Positions 37,178 to 47,236 are shown, numbered from the stretch's first letter. The stretch: 64,000 bases of DNA from Hyphomicrobiaceae bacterium (GCA_020442165.1 JAGRKV010000054.1:1-64000), one strand, 5' to 3'. A program made the numbers and translations. The notes: generated from the sequence alone by a model not told the origin.

Positions 37178-37277
37178 TGTGCCGCCACCAACGAAATTGC
37201 AGCCGTCGCATGCCGGTCATCTGGTGTGATCTGCTTTGGCCTCGGCACCATGAAATCACATCAACAGGGCAACGAGC

Positions 37278-38699
37278 GTGTCGTCATTGGCTTACATTTC
37301 CACCCGCGGCACCGCGATGAGGCTTGGCTTCGAGGACGTCCTGCTGGCAGGCTTGGCGCGTGATGGCGGTCTCTACGTGCCAGAGGCCTGGCCGCGCCTG
37401 ACACAAGACGAGATCGCATCATTTGCCGGCTTGCCATTTCCGGAAGTGGCGGTGTCGATCATCGACCGTTTCACCGGTGGATCGATCTCGCGCGACGACC
37501 TTGGCCGCATGGCACGCGAAGCCTACGCCACATTTGGTCATGCCGCGGTGACGCCGCTGGTGCAGCTCGACCAGGACACCTTCGTGCTGGAGCTGTTTCA
37601 TGGTCCGACGCTGGCCTTCAAGGATGTGGCGATGCAGCTTCTCGCCCGCCTCATGGACCATGTGCTGGAGAAGCGAGGACAGCACGTCACCATCGTCGGC
37701 GCGACGTCCGGCGATACCGGCGGCGCGGCGATTGAAGCCTTCCGCGGTTCGAAGCGCTGTGATGTCGTCATCCTGTTCCCCGACGGTCGTGTCTCCGACG
37801 TGCAGCGCCGCATGATGACAACGCCGACCGAGGACAACGTGCACGCCATCGCCATTGACGGCACCTTTGACGATTGTCAGGCGCTGGTGAAGGCAATGTT
37901 CAACGACCATGCCTTCCGTGACTGCGTGCATCTGGCCGGTGTCAACTCGATCAACTGGGCGCGTATCGTCGCCCAAGTGACGTACTATTTCGTGGCCGCC
38001 ACGGCGCTGGGCGCACCCCACCGCAGTATTGCCTTTTCCGTGCCGACAGGAAACTTCGGCGACATTTTCGCAGGCGACGTCGCCCGCCGAATGGGGTTGC
38101 CCATCGCGGACCTCGTCATTGCCTCCAACGAGAACGACATCCTGCCGCGAACCGTCGAAACCGGTATCTACGAGATGCGCGATGTTGTGGCGACATCGTC
38201 ACCGTCGATGGACATCCAGATCTCGTCGAACTTCGAACGCTATCTCTTTGAGGCATCTGGCCGGGACGATGGCTTTGTGCGCGGCGTAATGGGCTCGCTT
38301 GCACAATCGCGACGTTTCGAGGTTGGCGCGGAGGTGGCTCAACGCCTGCGTGGCGATTTCTCAGCCGGCGCGGTAAGCGAGAAGCAGGTTGCCGAGACGA
38401 TCCGCAAGGTCAAGGCGGAGAGCGCCTACGTTATGGACCCGCATACCGCTTGCGGTTATGCCGCCGCGGCCACCGCCCGCCGCGACGGCCATGGCACGCC
38501 GCGCGTGATCCTGTCGACCGCGCACCCGGCGAAATTCCCCGATGCTCTTGAGCAGATTACCGGCGAACGTCCGCCGCTGCCCGCCCGGCTGGGGAACCTG
38601 ATGTCTGATCCGGAGCGCTTCGAGCGCTTGCCGAACGATCTGGCGGCCGTCGAGGCATTTGTTGAGACCAGGGCTCGTGCCGTTCGCGAGGCGAGCTGA
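37278..38699 (+). CDS. thrC: Threonine synthase
   Basis: A 473-residue PLP enzyme that converts O-phosphohomoserine to threonine. The start matches the family (YISTRGTAMRLGFEDVLLAGLARDGGLYVPEAWP). The PLP lysine lies in FHGPTLAFKDVAMQLL; GATSGDTGGAAIEAF and SVPTGNFGDIFAGDVARRMGLP complete the cofactor site. GTG 37278 gives the correct N-terminus. It is the first of four genes joined by short overlaps. Homoserine kinase, which makes its substrate, lies about 10 kb away at 48448-49416. Confidence 0.97.
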   Translation: MSSLAYISTRGTAMRLGFEDVLLAGLARDGGLYVPEAWPRLTQDEIASFAGLPFPEVAVSIIDRFTGGSISRDDLGRMAREAYATFGHAAVTPLVQLDQDTFVLELFHGPTLAFKDVAMQLLARLMDHVLEKRGQHVTIVGATSGDTGGAAIEAFRGSKRCDVVILFPDGRVSDVQRRMMTTPTEDNVHAIAIDGTFDDCQALVKAMFNDHAFRDCVHLAGVNSINWARIVAQVTYYFVAATALGAPHRSIAFSVPTGNFGDIFAGDVARRMGLPIADLVIASNENDILPRTVETGIYEMRDVVATSSPSMDIQISSNFERYLFEASGRDDGFVRGVMGSLAQSRRFEVGAEVAQRLRGDFSAGAVSEKQVAETIRKVKAESAYVMDPHTACGYAAAATARRDGHGTPRVILSTAHPAKFPDALEQITGERPPLPARLGNLMSDPERFERLPNDLAAVEAFVETRARAVREAS

Positions 38700-39970
38700 T
38701 GACCACAAATGTAACTACGCTGGCAAATGGGCTGCGCGTCGTCTCCCATGCCATGCCGCACCTGGAGACACTTTCGCTCGGTGTGTGGGTCGCCATCGGC
38801 GCGCGGCACGAAAGCGAAACGGAACACGGCATATCTCATTTGCTGGAACATATGGCGTTCAAGGGCACCGCGAAGCGAACCGCAAAGGCCATAGCCGAGG
38901 AAATCGAGACGATCGGCGGCGAGCTCAATGCCGCGACGAGTCTTGAGAATACCGCCTATTTTGCGCGCATCTTGAAAGGCGACGAAGGCGTCGCCCTCGA
39001 AATTCTGGCAGATATTATCCAGAACTCCTTGTTTGATCCGCAGGAGTTGGAGCGCGAACGTGAAGTGATACTTCAGGAAATCGCCTCAACTCGCGATAGT
39101 CCTGAAGACATCGGCTATGACTTGTTGCAAGAAGCGGCGTTTCCGGATCAGTCCGTGGGCCGCCCCATTCTGGGCACCATCCAGAGTGTCAAGAGCTTCG
39201 ATCAGCAACGTCTGCACGATTTTCTCCAGCGGTACTATGTGCCCGAGCGGATGGTTGTCTCCGCCGCTGGAGCTGTGCACCACGATGTACTGGTTCGCCA
39301 CGTTGAAGCCCAATTCGGCGCGCTAACTCGCAAATCGAGCCGCGTCCGTGAGGAAGCGCGCTACGTCGGCGGTGTGCGTGCGTTCAACCGCCGATACGAA
39401 CAAAGTCACCTGCTGCTGGCGTTCGAGGGGCCGTCCTATCACGCTGAGGACTTTTTCGCGGCGCAGGTGTTCACCGGCCTGTTTGGCGGGGGAATGTCAT
39501 CGCGGCTGTTCCAGGAGGTGCGCGAGCGCCGGGGGCTTTGCTATTCGATTTACTCGTCCGCTTGGTCATTGGCCGATGCCGGGCTGTTTTCGATTCATGC
39601 GGCGACGGGGTCCGACATGATGTCCGAACTGAGCGACGTGGTCGTGGATGAGCTGCGCAAGGTTGCGGCGGAAGGCGCAAGTGACGCCGAAGTTGCGCGT
39701 GCGAAGGCCCAGCTCAAGGCCGGATTGCTGATGGGCCTGGAAAGTTCGGGCGCCCGTGCCGAGCAGATGGCACGTCATCTCATTGGCCATGATCGCCTCA
39801 TCTCGTCCGACGAATTGATTGCGCGCGTCGATGCAGTGTCGTCTGGGCATGTGCAGTCGTTTGCAAGGCGCATCGTTGCAAGCGCTCCCTCCATTGTCGT
39901 GGTAGGTTCGGGACGTCAATCGAATGCACATGCGCAAGATCTGGCTGAAAAGCTCGGATCGCGGGTTTGA
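38699..39970 (+). CDS. M16 family zinc peptidase (mitochondrial processing peptidase-like)
   Basis: A 423-residue M16B peptidase. The inverted zinc motif HxxEH is in ISHLLEHMAFKGT, with the distal glutamate in the helix ENTAYFARIL or the following segment; RGLCYSIYSS and GGGMSSRLFQEVRERRG belong to the C-terminal half. It should be a cytoplasmic or periplasmic processing peptidase; no signal peptide is visible. Its ATG overlaps the thrC stop by a single base pair of codons (TGATG), a pairing seen in many alphaproteobacteria. Confidence 0.94.
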   Translation: MTTNVTTLANGLRVVSHAMPHLETLSLGVWVAIGARHESETEHGISHLLEHMAFKGTAKRTAKAIAEEIETIGGELNAATSLENTAYFARILKGDEGVALEILADIIQNSLFDPQELEREREVILQEIASTRDSPEDIGYDLLQEAAFPDQSVGRPILGTIQSVKSFDQQRLHDFLQRYYVPERMVVSAAGAVHHDVLVRHVEAQFGALTRKSSRVREEARYVGGVRAFNRRYEQSHLLLAFEGPSYHAEDFFAAQVFTGLFGGGMSSRLFQEVRERRGLCYSIYSSAWSLADAGLFSIHAATGSDMMSELSDVVVDELRKVAAEGASDAEVARAKAQLKAGLLMGLESSGARAEQMARHLIGHDRLISSDELIARVDAVSSGHVQSFARRIVASAPSIVVVGSGRQSNAHAQDLAEKLGSRV

Positions 39971-39979
39971 GGAGAACTG

Positions 39980-40663
39980 ATGGCGCTTCTCAGGTCCAGC
40001 ACATCACAGGATCTAAGCCCTGTCGTTCGCGGCCGGTATGTCGTGTTGCGCGCGCCGCAAATGAGCGACTACCTGCGCTGGGCCGAGCTGCGCGCGTTGA
40101 GCCGCGAGCATCTGACGCCGTGGGAGCCGCAATGGTCACGCGATGAGCTGACGCGCAATGCCTTCCGCCGCCGTGTGCGCCACTACTTGCTCGAGGCCCG
40201 CGAGGATCACGGTTACGCCTTCCTGATACATGCACAGGTCAGGCCGCCTTCGCCACCGGTGGGTCAGCCGGGCCACCGGACCGCAGGCGGTCTGCGCTGG
40301 CCGGTGCTGCCGTCGTTGCATGAACCGGCACTTGTCGGCGGTATAACCCTTTCCAACGTCCGCCGGGGCGTCACCCAGGCAGCAACGCTGGGCTACTGGC
40401 TGGGCGAGCCGTATCTGGGGCGCGGCCTGATGACTGATGCACTCTGTGCGCTGCTTCCCTTCGCTTACGACGTCCTTCGCCTGCATCGCATCGAGGCGGC
40501 CGTCATGCCCGCAAACGGCGCATCGCTGCGCGTGCTGGAGCGGTGCGGCTTCATGCGCGAAGGACTGGCGCGGCGCTATCTGAGAATCAACGGCCGCTGG
40601 GAAGACCACATCCTCCTGGCCCGGTTGGCCGACGATGATGGGATGGAGGTGCCGGCGCCATGA
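39980..40663 (+). CDS. GNAT family acetyltransferase, RimJ/RimL type
   Basis: A 227-residue GNAT acetyltransferase. The acetyl-CoA site is in LGYWLGEPYLGRGLMTDALCALLPFAYD, followed by RIEAAVMPANGASLRVLERCGFMREG, the usual RimJ ending. Relatives acetylate protein N-termini, often of ribosomal proteins. Residues about 80-112 form an unusual Pro/Gly-rich insertion (RPPSPPVGQPGHRTAGG and onward) between two core strands. It begins ten bases after the M16 gene, and its stop overlaps the next start (ATGA). Confidence 0.88.
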   Translation: MALLRSSTSQDLSPVVRGRYVVLRAPQMSDYLRWAELRALSREHLTPWEPQWSRDELTRNAFRRRVRHYLLEAREDHGYAFLIHAQVRPPSPPVGQPGHRTAGGLRWPVLPSLHEPALVGGITLSNVRRGVTQAATLGYWLGEPYLGRGLMTDALCALLPFAYDVLRLHRIEAAVMPANGASLRVLERCGFMREGLARRYLRINGRWEDHILLARLADDDGMEVPAP

Positions 40664-43600
40664 GCCAGCATCCTCTTGCAATTGTTAGGCGCATCTATCG
40701 TGCCCTGGCAGCCGCCGTTCTGCTCTCGACGGTCTGTGTGCTGGGTTACGCCACACCCGCTTTCGCGTTGAAGCCGGTTGCGGTGACGCCCGAGCAGGAC
40801 CGCATCGAAATCACGACGCTGGGCGAGGCCTATGAGGGCCGCGGCGACAGCTTGATGGTGGAGACCGCCGCTGGTGGTGACGGCGTCGGCGGCCGCATGT
40901 CGGTGAAGGCAGCAACGTCTGGCACCAATCCCAATTGGATCGTCTTCGCTCTCACCAATCCGACAGACAAGCCCATCGAGCGCTGGCTGACGGCCGACCG
41001 CTACACGGTCTCCGGCTCCGGAATCGTCTGGCCCGATCTCGACGCGCGCCGGATCGAAGCCGTCACCCCGTCGATCGGCTTCGTCCCGCAGAGGATCAAA
41101 TCAGATCGCGCCGATATCTTCGCCCTGACGCTCGAACCAGGGCAGACCATCACCTATGTCGCTGAGCTCTCGTCTGAACGCTTCGCGCGCATCTACCTAT
41201 GGAAGCCGCTCGAATACGAAGTGAAGGTCAGGGATCGACAGCTCTTCAACGGCATCATGCTCGGCTTGTCGGCACTGACGGCGTTGTTCCTCACTGTCAT
41301 CTTCGCCGCCAACCACAAGCTGATCTTCCCGGCAGCCGCGCTGTTCTCCTGGTGCGTTCTCGCCTACCTGTGCGTCGACTTCGGTTTCTTCCATAAGCTC
41401 TTCAACATGAAGCCGGAGGACAACGCAGTCTATCGCGCGGCAGCCGAAAGCGCCGTTGCCGCAAGCCTCGTCATGTTCGTGCATGCCTTCCTACGGTTGG
41501 GGCTCTCCCACGGCCTGATCCGCATGTTGTCGCTGCTGTGGATCCTGGCGCAGTTGGCGCTGGTCGCGGTGGCGGCCATCGACCCGCGCCTCGCGGCGAC
41601 GTTCGCGCGCTTCTCTTTCCTGGCGATTGGCGGCATCGGTGGCCTGGCAACACTCTATCTGGCATTGCGCGGCCAGGATCGCGCCATGCATCTGCTGCCG
41701 CCATGGATCATGTTCCTGGTGTGGATCTTCCTTGCGGGAGTGGTTCTGACCGGCCGCCTGTCCGGCGACATATTCGTGCAGGCGCTGGTCGGCGGCCTCG
41801 TGCTGATCCTCTTGCTGATAGGCTTCACCGTCACCCAATTCGCATTCCGTTCGCTGGAACCGCTGGCGGGCTTGGCGCCGACCGATAGTCAGCTGAGATC
41901 GATCGCCGTCGAAGGCGCCCGCTCTGCCGTGTGGGAATGGTCGAGCCGCCGCGACGAGATCAAGGTCGGCGCCATCGTCGAGCAGACGCTTGGCCTCAAT
42001 CCCGGCGAGTTGAACGTGAAGGTGGACGAATTCATCCTGCACGTTCACCCCGCCGACCGCGAGCGTTTCCGCCTGACGCTGTGGTCGGTGCAGGAACGCG
42101 CCGGCGGCAAGATCCGCACCGACTTCCGCATGCGCCACGCCGACAATTCGTATCGATGGTTCGAACTTGAGGCGGCATCGGTGGAAACCAACGATCGCAG
42201 AACCGTGCGCTGCGTTGGGTTGATGCGCGACGTTACCGAAACCAAGATGGCGCACGAGCGTTTGCTCCAGGACGCCATCTTCTGCAACTTGACCGGCCTG
42301 CCAAATCGCGAGTTGCTGATCGACCGGCTAAGCAACGCAATTTTGCGCACCAAGTCCGACCCCAAGGTGCGCCCCACGATCTTCTATTTGGACATCGACA
42401 AATTCAAGTCGATCAACACCTCGTTAGGCTTTGTCGTCGGCGACAGTCTGTTGTTGACCGTGGCGCGCCGCTTGCAGCGGCATATCGGGCCGCACGATAC
42501 GCTGGCACGTCTTGGCAGCGACCAGTTCGCGATACTCTTCGTCGAGCAGCAGGACCCGCGCGAGCTGGCAAGTCTGGCCGAGCGCATCCGCCGCAGCCTG
42601 CGTGCGCCGATCCACATCGCGAGCCAGGAGATCGTGCTGACGGGATCGCTGGGGATTGCCATCTACGACGGTGAGGAATCGACGACCGGCGATCTGCTGA
42701 AGGAAGCTGAAATCGCAATGTATCGCGCCAAGCGTTCCGGCAGCGACCGCGTCGAGATCTTTAGGCCCGAGATGCGCGGCGAGCCCAACGATCGCGATAC
42801 GATGGAAGCCTCGCTCCGCAAGGCACTCGAAAAGAACCAGATCAAGGTCCTCTATCAGCCGATCGTCTATTTGCCGACCGAGCAGCTTGCAGGTTTCGAA
42901 GCGCTGATGCGCATCGAGAATGCCAAGTTCGGTCTCATCAGCACGGCGCCTTACCTGCCGATTGCCGAATCCTGCGATCTGATAAATCGCCTGTCCGCAA
43001 TCCTCTTCTCGGCAGCAGCAAGCGATGCCGCCGTCTGGCAGAAAGAGTTGCCCCGCCCCGAGGATCATCTGTTCGTCAGCGTCAATGTGCCAAGCCGTCT
43101 GGTGCTGAAGCCGGATCTGGCCCAGGAGATCCGCCACCTCATGGCGCGCTTCCTGCTGGCCAAGGGTACGATGAAGCTTGAAGTGAGCGAATCTCTTGCG
43201 ATGGAGAACCCAGAGCACGCAGTGGAGATCCTCTCGCAGTTGGAGGCCGCCGGTGCCGATGTCGTTATAGACGAGTTCGGTCACGCCCAGTCCTCGCTCG
43301 TTTATCTGCAGCGATTGCCGAGCGACACGATCAAGCTCGATCGCATGCTGGTCCGCGCGTCCGGCGGCGGTGATGAAGATGCCGCCACGCTGGTCCGGGC
43401 AATCGTCGCCTTGGCTCACGAACTGGGGCGCAAGGTCGTCGCTGAGGGCGTGGAGACAGCAGAGGACGTGGCGTTCCTGAGGTCGATCGGCTGCGAATAC
43501 GCGCAAGGCTATTTCTATGGCGAGCCGATGCTTGATCGCGACGTGATCGAGCTGTTGCGCATCATCCGCAAATCCGAGCGTAAATTGCAGACGCATGGTT

Positions 43601-44481
43601 TCTTCAAGACCAAACAGAGGACGGCCCGCAAGCGCCAGCGCAAGGAGGCTGCCGCCGCTGCCGCTGCGGAAGCCGCTCAGAAGGGCGGGACGACGGCATC
43701 CGAAACCAAGGACTCGGCATCACAGACGCTATCGCCCACCACAGCTACGAACGGCGCCACCAAACCTGCCGCCGCGAATGGCGCCTCCCCCGACGGTACC
43801 CGCACGCGCGCCCAGGCCCTGCCGCAGAGCACGGTGCGTCAGCGCCAGCGCCCGCCCACGCCGCCGCTGCAACAGACAGCACCACCCGTTCAGCCGCCGC
43901 CTTCGGCAAGTGCTCCACCGGCAGCGGCCATGCCGCCAATGCCGCCGCCGGCGCCTTTGACCAATGTTGCCAAGTCAGCAGAACCGCCAATGCCTGCACA
44001 GCGGACAGCGGCACCGCCGCCACCTCCGCCGCCACCGGCTGCGCCTGCCGTCAGCAACTCAGCACCGCCGCCGGCTCCCGCTGCGCCGCCATCCAAGAAC
44101 ACGTCACCGCCGCCCGCGCCAAAGGTCATGCCGCCAGCGCCACCGTCACAGCGTCCACCTCCGCCCTCGCGGGAGAAGATGCCAACAGCCCCTCATCCGG
44201 CAGCGCGGCAGTCCCCGCCTGGGTCGCCTTCGGTTTCGCGCGTCGCCGCAGCATCAGCCCCACCGGCGGCCAACGGCGGCAATGGCAACGGCTCAAGGCC
44301 GCATGCGAAAAGACCCGAAGCGCCGCCCGTCACCGTTATGGAGCCCGACTTTTCGACTTTGCCGCCCGGCATAGCTGCCTCGCTTGCGCGCCTGGCTGGC
44401 ATCGGCAATGACGATCAATCGTCATCGGGTGGCCGCGGAACGCCGCCAGCCTTGAAAAAGGAACCTCAAAAGGGCGAGTGA
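40660..44481 (+). CDS. 7TM-PAS-GGDEF-EAL signalling protein with proline-rich tail
   Basis: A 1273-residue protein. Order: signal peptide (1-37), periplasmic domain (to about 195), seven membrane segments (about 200-400), PAS (about 415-540), GGDEF (about 545-705), EAL (about 715-960), disordered tail (about 960-1273). The GGDEF site reads ARLGSDQF, with Gln replacing the catalytic Glu, and the RxxD inhibitory site is GPHD, so cyclase activity is doubtful. The EAL domain keeps FEALMR, VSVNVPS, LEVSES, KLDR and VAEGVET, but DDFG is DEFG, so hydrolysis is possible yet uncertain. The tail is dominated by Pro, Ala and Gln. It may be a membrane sensor or scaffold in c-di-GMP signalling. Confidence 0.92.
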   Translation: MSQHPLAIVRRIYRALAAAVLLSTVCVLGYATPAFALKPVAVTPEQDRIEITTLGEAYEGRGDSLMVETAAGGDGVGGRMSVKAATSGTNPNWIVFALTNPTDKPIERWLTADRYTVSGSGIVWPDLDARRIEAVTPSIGFVPQRIKSDRADIFALTLEPGQTITYVAELSSERFARIYLWKPLEYEVKVRDRQLFNGIMLGLSALTALFLTVIFAANHKLIFPAAALFSWCVLAYLCVDFGFFHKLFNMKPEDNAVYRAAAESAVAASLVMFVHAFLRLGLSHGLIRMLSLLWILAQLALVAVAAIDPRLAATFARFSFLAIGGIGGLATLYLALRGQDRAMHLLPPWIMFLVWIFLAGVVLTGRLSGDIFVQALVGGLVLILLLIGFTVTQFAFRSLEPLAGLAPTDSQLRSIAVEGARSAVWEWSSRRDEIKVGAIVEQTLGLNPGELNVKVDEFILHVHPADRERFRLTLWSVQERAGGKIRTDFRMRHADNSYRWFELEAASVETNDRRTVRCVGLMRDVTETKMAHERLLQDAIFCNLTGLPNRELLIDRLSNAILRTKSDPKVRPTIFYLDIDKFKSINTSLGFVVGDSLLLTVARRLQRHIGPHDTLARLGSDQFAILFVEQQDPRELASLAERIRRSLRAPIHIASQEIVLTGSLGIAIYDGEESTTGDLLKEAEIAMYRAKRSGSDRVEIFRPEMRGEPNDRDTMEASLRKALEKNQIKVLYQPIVYLPTEQLAGFEALMRIENAKFGLISTAPYLPIAESCDLINRLSAILFSAAASDAAVWQKELPRPEDHLFVSVNVPSRLVLKPDLAQEIRHLMARFLLAKGTMKLEVSESLAMENPEHAVEILSQLEAAGADVVIDEFGHAQSSLVYLQRLPSDTIKLDRMLVRASGGGDEDAATLVRAIVALAHELGRKVVAEGVETAEDVAFLRSIGCEYAQGYFYGEPMLDRDVIELLRIIRKSERKLQTHGFFKTKQRTARKRQRKEAAAAAAAEAAQKGGTTASETKDSASQTLSPTTATNGATKPAAANGASPDGTRTRAQALPQSTVRQRQRPPTPPLQQTAPPVQPPPSASAPPAAAMPPMPPPAPLTNVAKSAEPPMPAQRTAAPPPPPPPPAAPAVSNSAPPPAPAAPPSKNTSPPPAPKVMPPAPPSQRPPPPSREKMPTAPHPAARQSPPGSPSVSRVAAASAPPAANGGNGNGSRPHAKRPEAPPVTVMEPDFSTLPPGIAASLARLAGIGNDDQSSSGGRGTPPALKKEPQKGE

Positions 44482-44513
44482 GTGGGCGCCACGCGCACTG
44501 ACCCGGTTGTGGG

Positions 44514-45140
44514 TCAGGCATGCCCGGCGTCTGCGACCAGATGCGAGGGATCTATGCCGATCCGCGCCATCGCACGCGAATACTTGGATTCGTTGTCTTC
44601 ATCGAAAATCAGGTCCAGATCGGCCGGGCAGTTCAACCAGCCGTTCGCATGAATCTCGTTTTCCAATTGGCCGGGCGACCAGCCTGCATAGCCAAGCGCC
44701 AGCAGCGCCCGTTTGGGGCCGTTTCCCGCCGCGATGGCACGCAGAATGTCGAGCGTTGCCGTCAGGCAGACACCATCCCGGATGGTCAACGTCGAGTCGT
44801 CGACGAAATAATCCGCAGTGTGCAGCACGAATCCGCGCCCCGTTTCCACCGGCCCGCCATTATGAATTGGCATGGCGAGCAGGCCGTGAGGGATGTTGTC
44901 GTCGTCATCGTTTCCCGGATCGGCCTGATCTAATCCAAGCCGGTCGAGTAGATCGGCAAAATCGATGTGTTCGGCGTGCTGGTTGACGATCAGTCCCATC
45001 GCCCCCTGCTCGGAATGGGCGCACATGTAGATGACGGAACGGCGGAAGCGGCGATCCGTCATGCGCGGCATAGCGACGAGAAGTTGCCCTTCCAGAAAAC
45101 CGTCACCTGAGCCCAGCATCTCAAAGGTCTGTGTCTTCAT
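44514..45140 (-). CDS. YqgE/AlgH family protein (DUF179)
   Basis: A 208-residue cytosolic protein of the YqgE/AlgH family: [39 protein letters not shown], then [14 protein letters not shown] and [18 protein letters not shown]. The molecular function is unknown, although AlgH was first linked to alginate regulation. An acidic stretch ([12 protein letters not shown]) is inserted near residue 75. The stop codon overlaps a CTGACCC/GGGTCAG hairpin (44498-44517), which may end transcription between the two convergent genes. ATG 45140 begins the conserved region. Confidence 0.92.
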   Translation of the reverse strand: MKTQTFEMLGSGDGFLEGQLLVAMPRMTDRRFRRSVIYMCAHSEQGAMGLIVNQHAEHIDFADLLDRLGLDQADPGNDDDDNIPHGLLAMPIHNGGPVETGRGFVLHTADYFVDDSTLTIRDGVCLTATLDILRAIAAGNGPKRALLALGYAGWSPGQLENEIHANGWLNCPADLDLIFDEDNESKYSRAMARIGIDPSHLVADAGHA

Positions 45141-45537
45141 GGCCGTGAGTCTAGCCCTTGATCCCGTCTCCTGTGAAGACGTGAGTTGTTCCCACCGCTG
45201 ATAAAATACCCGCAATCGCAAGTGGCCAGCTATGACGTTCGTCATTGAGGACGGAAATGGCGCCAATGCGCCTGATTGCCGGCGTTTGCGCGAACGAGTG
45301 CGGCGGGCACACGAAGGTACGGCCAAGGTGACAAGGCTGTGAGTGGCAATTGAATTGCCCCAATGCAGTGGGACAGCATACTCTGGGTGTGCCGCGATGG
45401 GGTCTCATGGCCATCAGGCATGCGCCTTGCCTGCCCCCGTGATGTGCGTTGCCTGTTGCAGTGTGCGGCGCTCCTTACCGCTGGCGATGGCGGCCACCGC
45501 CTTGGCGGATCGAAAACTCGAGGACCAGATCACAATC

Positions 45538-46449
45538 ATGACCAAGGCAACGACGGCGGCGGATTGGTTGCGCGGCGACTTTCGGCTGAGAGCTGCCATG
45601 GCGCTGACTGCCTTGGTAGCGTCGTTCGCGGTCGCCCTCCCGGCAAATGCTGACGAACTCGCCACGCAATGGGTTGAGGGCCATAATGTTCGCACGCGGC
45701 TGCTCGCCGGTCATGCCACGGCATCCGATGCGGACGGAGCCTTATCGCGAAAGAGCCTCGTCGCCGGCCTTGAAATGCAGCTCAGCCCGGGATGGAAGAC
45801 CTATTGGCGCACGCCGGGCGATGCGGGCGGCGTCCCCCCAGAATTCGACTGGTCTGGTTCGGGAAACCTCAAGGAGGCGCGCGTTCACTATCCGGCACCA
45901 CGCAGAATGACCGACAGTACCGGCAACACGATTGGCTACAAGGAAAACGTGCTCTTCCCGATTTTTGTCGAGCCGCAGGATGCCGGCAAGCCCGTCACCC
46001 TCAAGCTGCGGCTTGCCTTCGGAATCTGCCACGACATCTGCGTGCCGAGTGAAACCAGCTACGAAATTACGCTGCCGGCGCTCGGCGAGACACCACATGC
46101 GCCTGCGATTGCAAGCGCTCTTTCCCGCGTACCTTTGCGGGATAACGGCAGCGCAAATAAGCTGCCCCGCCTGCTCAAGGTCGAAAGCACGCTTGACGGG
46201 CCGCACCCGAAGGTTTCGCTCCAGGTCGCCTTCCCCAACGGACAAGCGGGAGCAGATGTCTTCGTCGAAGGACCACCAGGTGAGTTTGTGCCGTTGCCAA
46301 GCGCCAAGGGCACTGTCGGCGGCGGCGCGCTTCTGTTCGAGATCGACCTGACCCAGGGTGCTGACGTTTCCGCGCTCAAAGGTAAGGCGCTGCGGGCAAC
46401 CATGGTATCTGCAGGCGGGCACAGTGAGGCCGAGTTCGTCCTCAAGTGA
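45538..46449 (+). CDS. DsbD N-terminal-like periplasmic protein
   Basis: A 303-residue protein with a signal peptide (AAMALTALVASFAVALPANA). The mature part is the DsbD-alpha/DsbC-like immunoglobulin fold seen in thiol-disulfide exchange proteins: AGLEMQLSPGWKTYWRTPGDAGGVPPEFDWSG, YPAPRRMTDSTGNTIGYKENVLFPI, and the cysteine pair FGICHDICVPSE. The membrane and thioredoxin domains of full DsbD are absent, so it is probably a separate periplasmic redox partner. It precedes the peroxiredoxin by 190 bases. The 45141-45537 gap to the divergent yqgE contains no other gene. Confidence 0.85.
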   Translation: MTKATTAADWLRGDFRLRAAMALTALVASFAVALPANADELATQWVEGHNVRTRLLAGHATASDADGALSRKSLVAGLEMQLSPGWKTYWRTPGDAGGVPPEFDWSGSGNLKEARVHYPAPRRMTDSTGNTIGYKENVLFPIFVEPQDAGKPVTLKLRLAFGICHDICVPSETSYEITLPALGETPHAPAIASALSRVPLRDNGSANKLPRLLKVESTLDGPHPKVSLQVAFPNGQAGADVFVEGPPGEFVPLPSAKGTVGGGALLFEIDLTQGADVSALKGKALRATMVSAGGHSEAEFVLK

Positions 46450-46639
46450 CCGTGGCCCGTAACGATCAGCCATGAGTACGCGGCCTGCCGCGCACGCGAA
46501 CCTGATACCGGTTCCAGTCCTTTCCGCCCGCCCGCACACTTGCCATGGTGGTGGAAATGATTTTTATGACGATTGCAGAGATCGGGATTTTTTCCAAAGG
46601 TTGCGACCCGGTCGGGCTAGTCCATCAGGAGAGTATCGC

Positions 46640-47137
46640 ATGACGATTAAGGTTGGTGATCGGCTGCCGGAGGCCACGTTCACGGTAATGGGCGCCGAAG
46701 GGCCAAAGCCGGTCAAGGCATCTGAGTTTTTCGCCGGCAAGAAGGTGGCACTGTTCGCGGTGCCCGGAGCCTACACCCCAACCTGCCACCAAAAGCATCT
46801 GCCAGGCTTCCTAAACCACATGCAGGACCTGAAGAGCAAAGGCGTCGACACGGTCGCCTGCACCGCCGTGAACGACATTTTCGTTCTCGATTTTTGGGCC
46901 AAGGACACCGGCTCTGGCGACAGCGTGGTGATGCTGGCGGATGGATCGGCGAAGTTTGCCAAGGCGACTGGTCTGGAGATCGATCTGACCGACCACGGCC
47001 TAGGCGTTCGATCGAAGCGCTACGCAATGTTGGTCGACGATGGAGTGGTCAAGGTGCTGAACATCGACGATGCACCGCCGGTGCATGACAAGTCGAGCGC
47101 GGAAACCTTGTGCAGCATGATCGGCGACAGGCTCTGA
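46640..47137 (+). CDS. Peroxiredoxin, Prx5/glutaredoxin-dependent type
   Basis: A 165-residue peroxiredoxin. The peroxidatic cysteine is in VPGAYTPTCHQKHLPGF, the TxxC...HLPG form of the Prx5 group; VNDIFVLDFWAKD and GLGVRSKRYAMLVDDGVV follow. It reduces hydrogen peroxide and organic hydroperoxides in the cytosol, with glutathione or glutaredoxin as likely reductant. AGGAGAG just before ATG 46640 fixes the start; the open frame extending to 46472 is not used. Confidence 0.95.
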   Translation: MTIKVGDRLPEATFTVMGAEGPKPVKASEFFAGKKVALFAVPGAYTPTCHQKHLPGFLNHMQDLKSKGVDTVACTAVNDIFVLDFWAKDTGSGDSVVMLADGSAKFAKATGLEIDLTDHGLGVRSKRYAMLVDDGVVKVLNIDDAPPVHDKSSAETLCSMIGDRL

Positions 47138-47202
47138 GATAGCGGCGCCGTGCCATTGCACGCGCTGCCCCCGGGAAATCCGTCACCTCTTCGAGCGAAA
47201 TG

Positions 47203-47236
47203 AAAACAGCCGGAACGGCATCGCTGCTCCGGCTGT
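47203..47236 (-). terminator. Hairpin between convergent genes
   Basis: ACAGCCGGA and TCCGGCTGT form a 9-base stem around a 13-base loop. On the minus strand it is followed by TTTTCATTT, so it suits the gene at 47278-47667; it could also slow transcription from the peroxiredoxin side. Confidence 0.6.

Noticed and set aside
42424..43596. Open frame of about 390 codons opposite the GGDEF-EAL gene
   Set aside because: It is the shadow of a well-supported coding region and shows no domain.
43600..44480. Proline-rich tail region considered as a separate gene or repeat array
   Set aside because: It is in frame with the EAL domain with no stop, and shows low complexity rather than a defined repeat unit.
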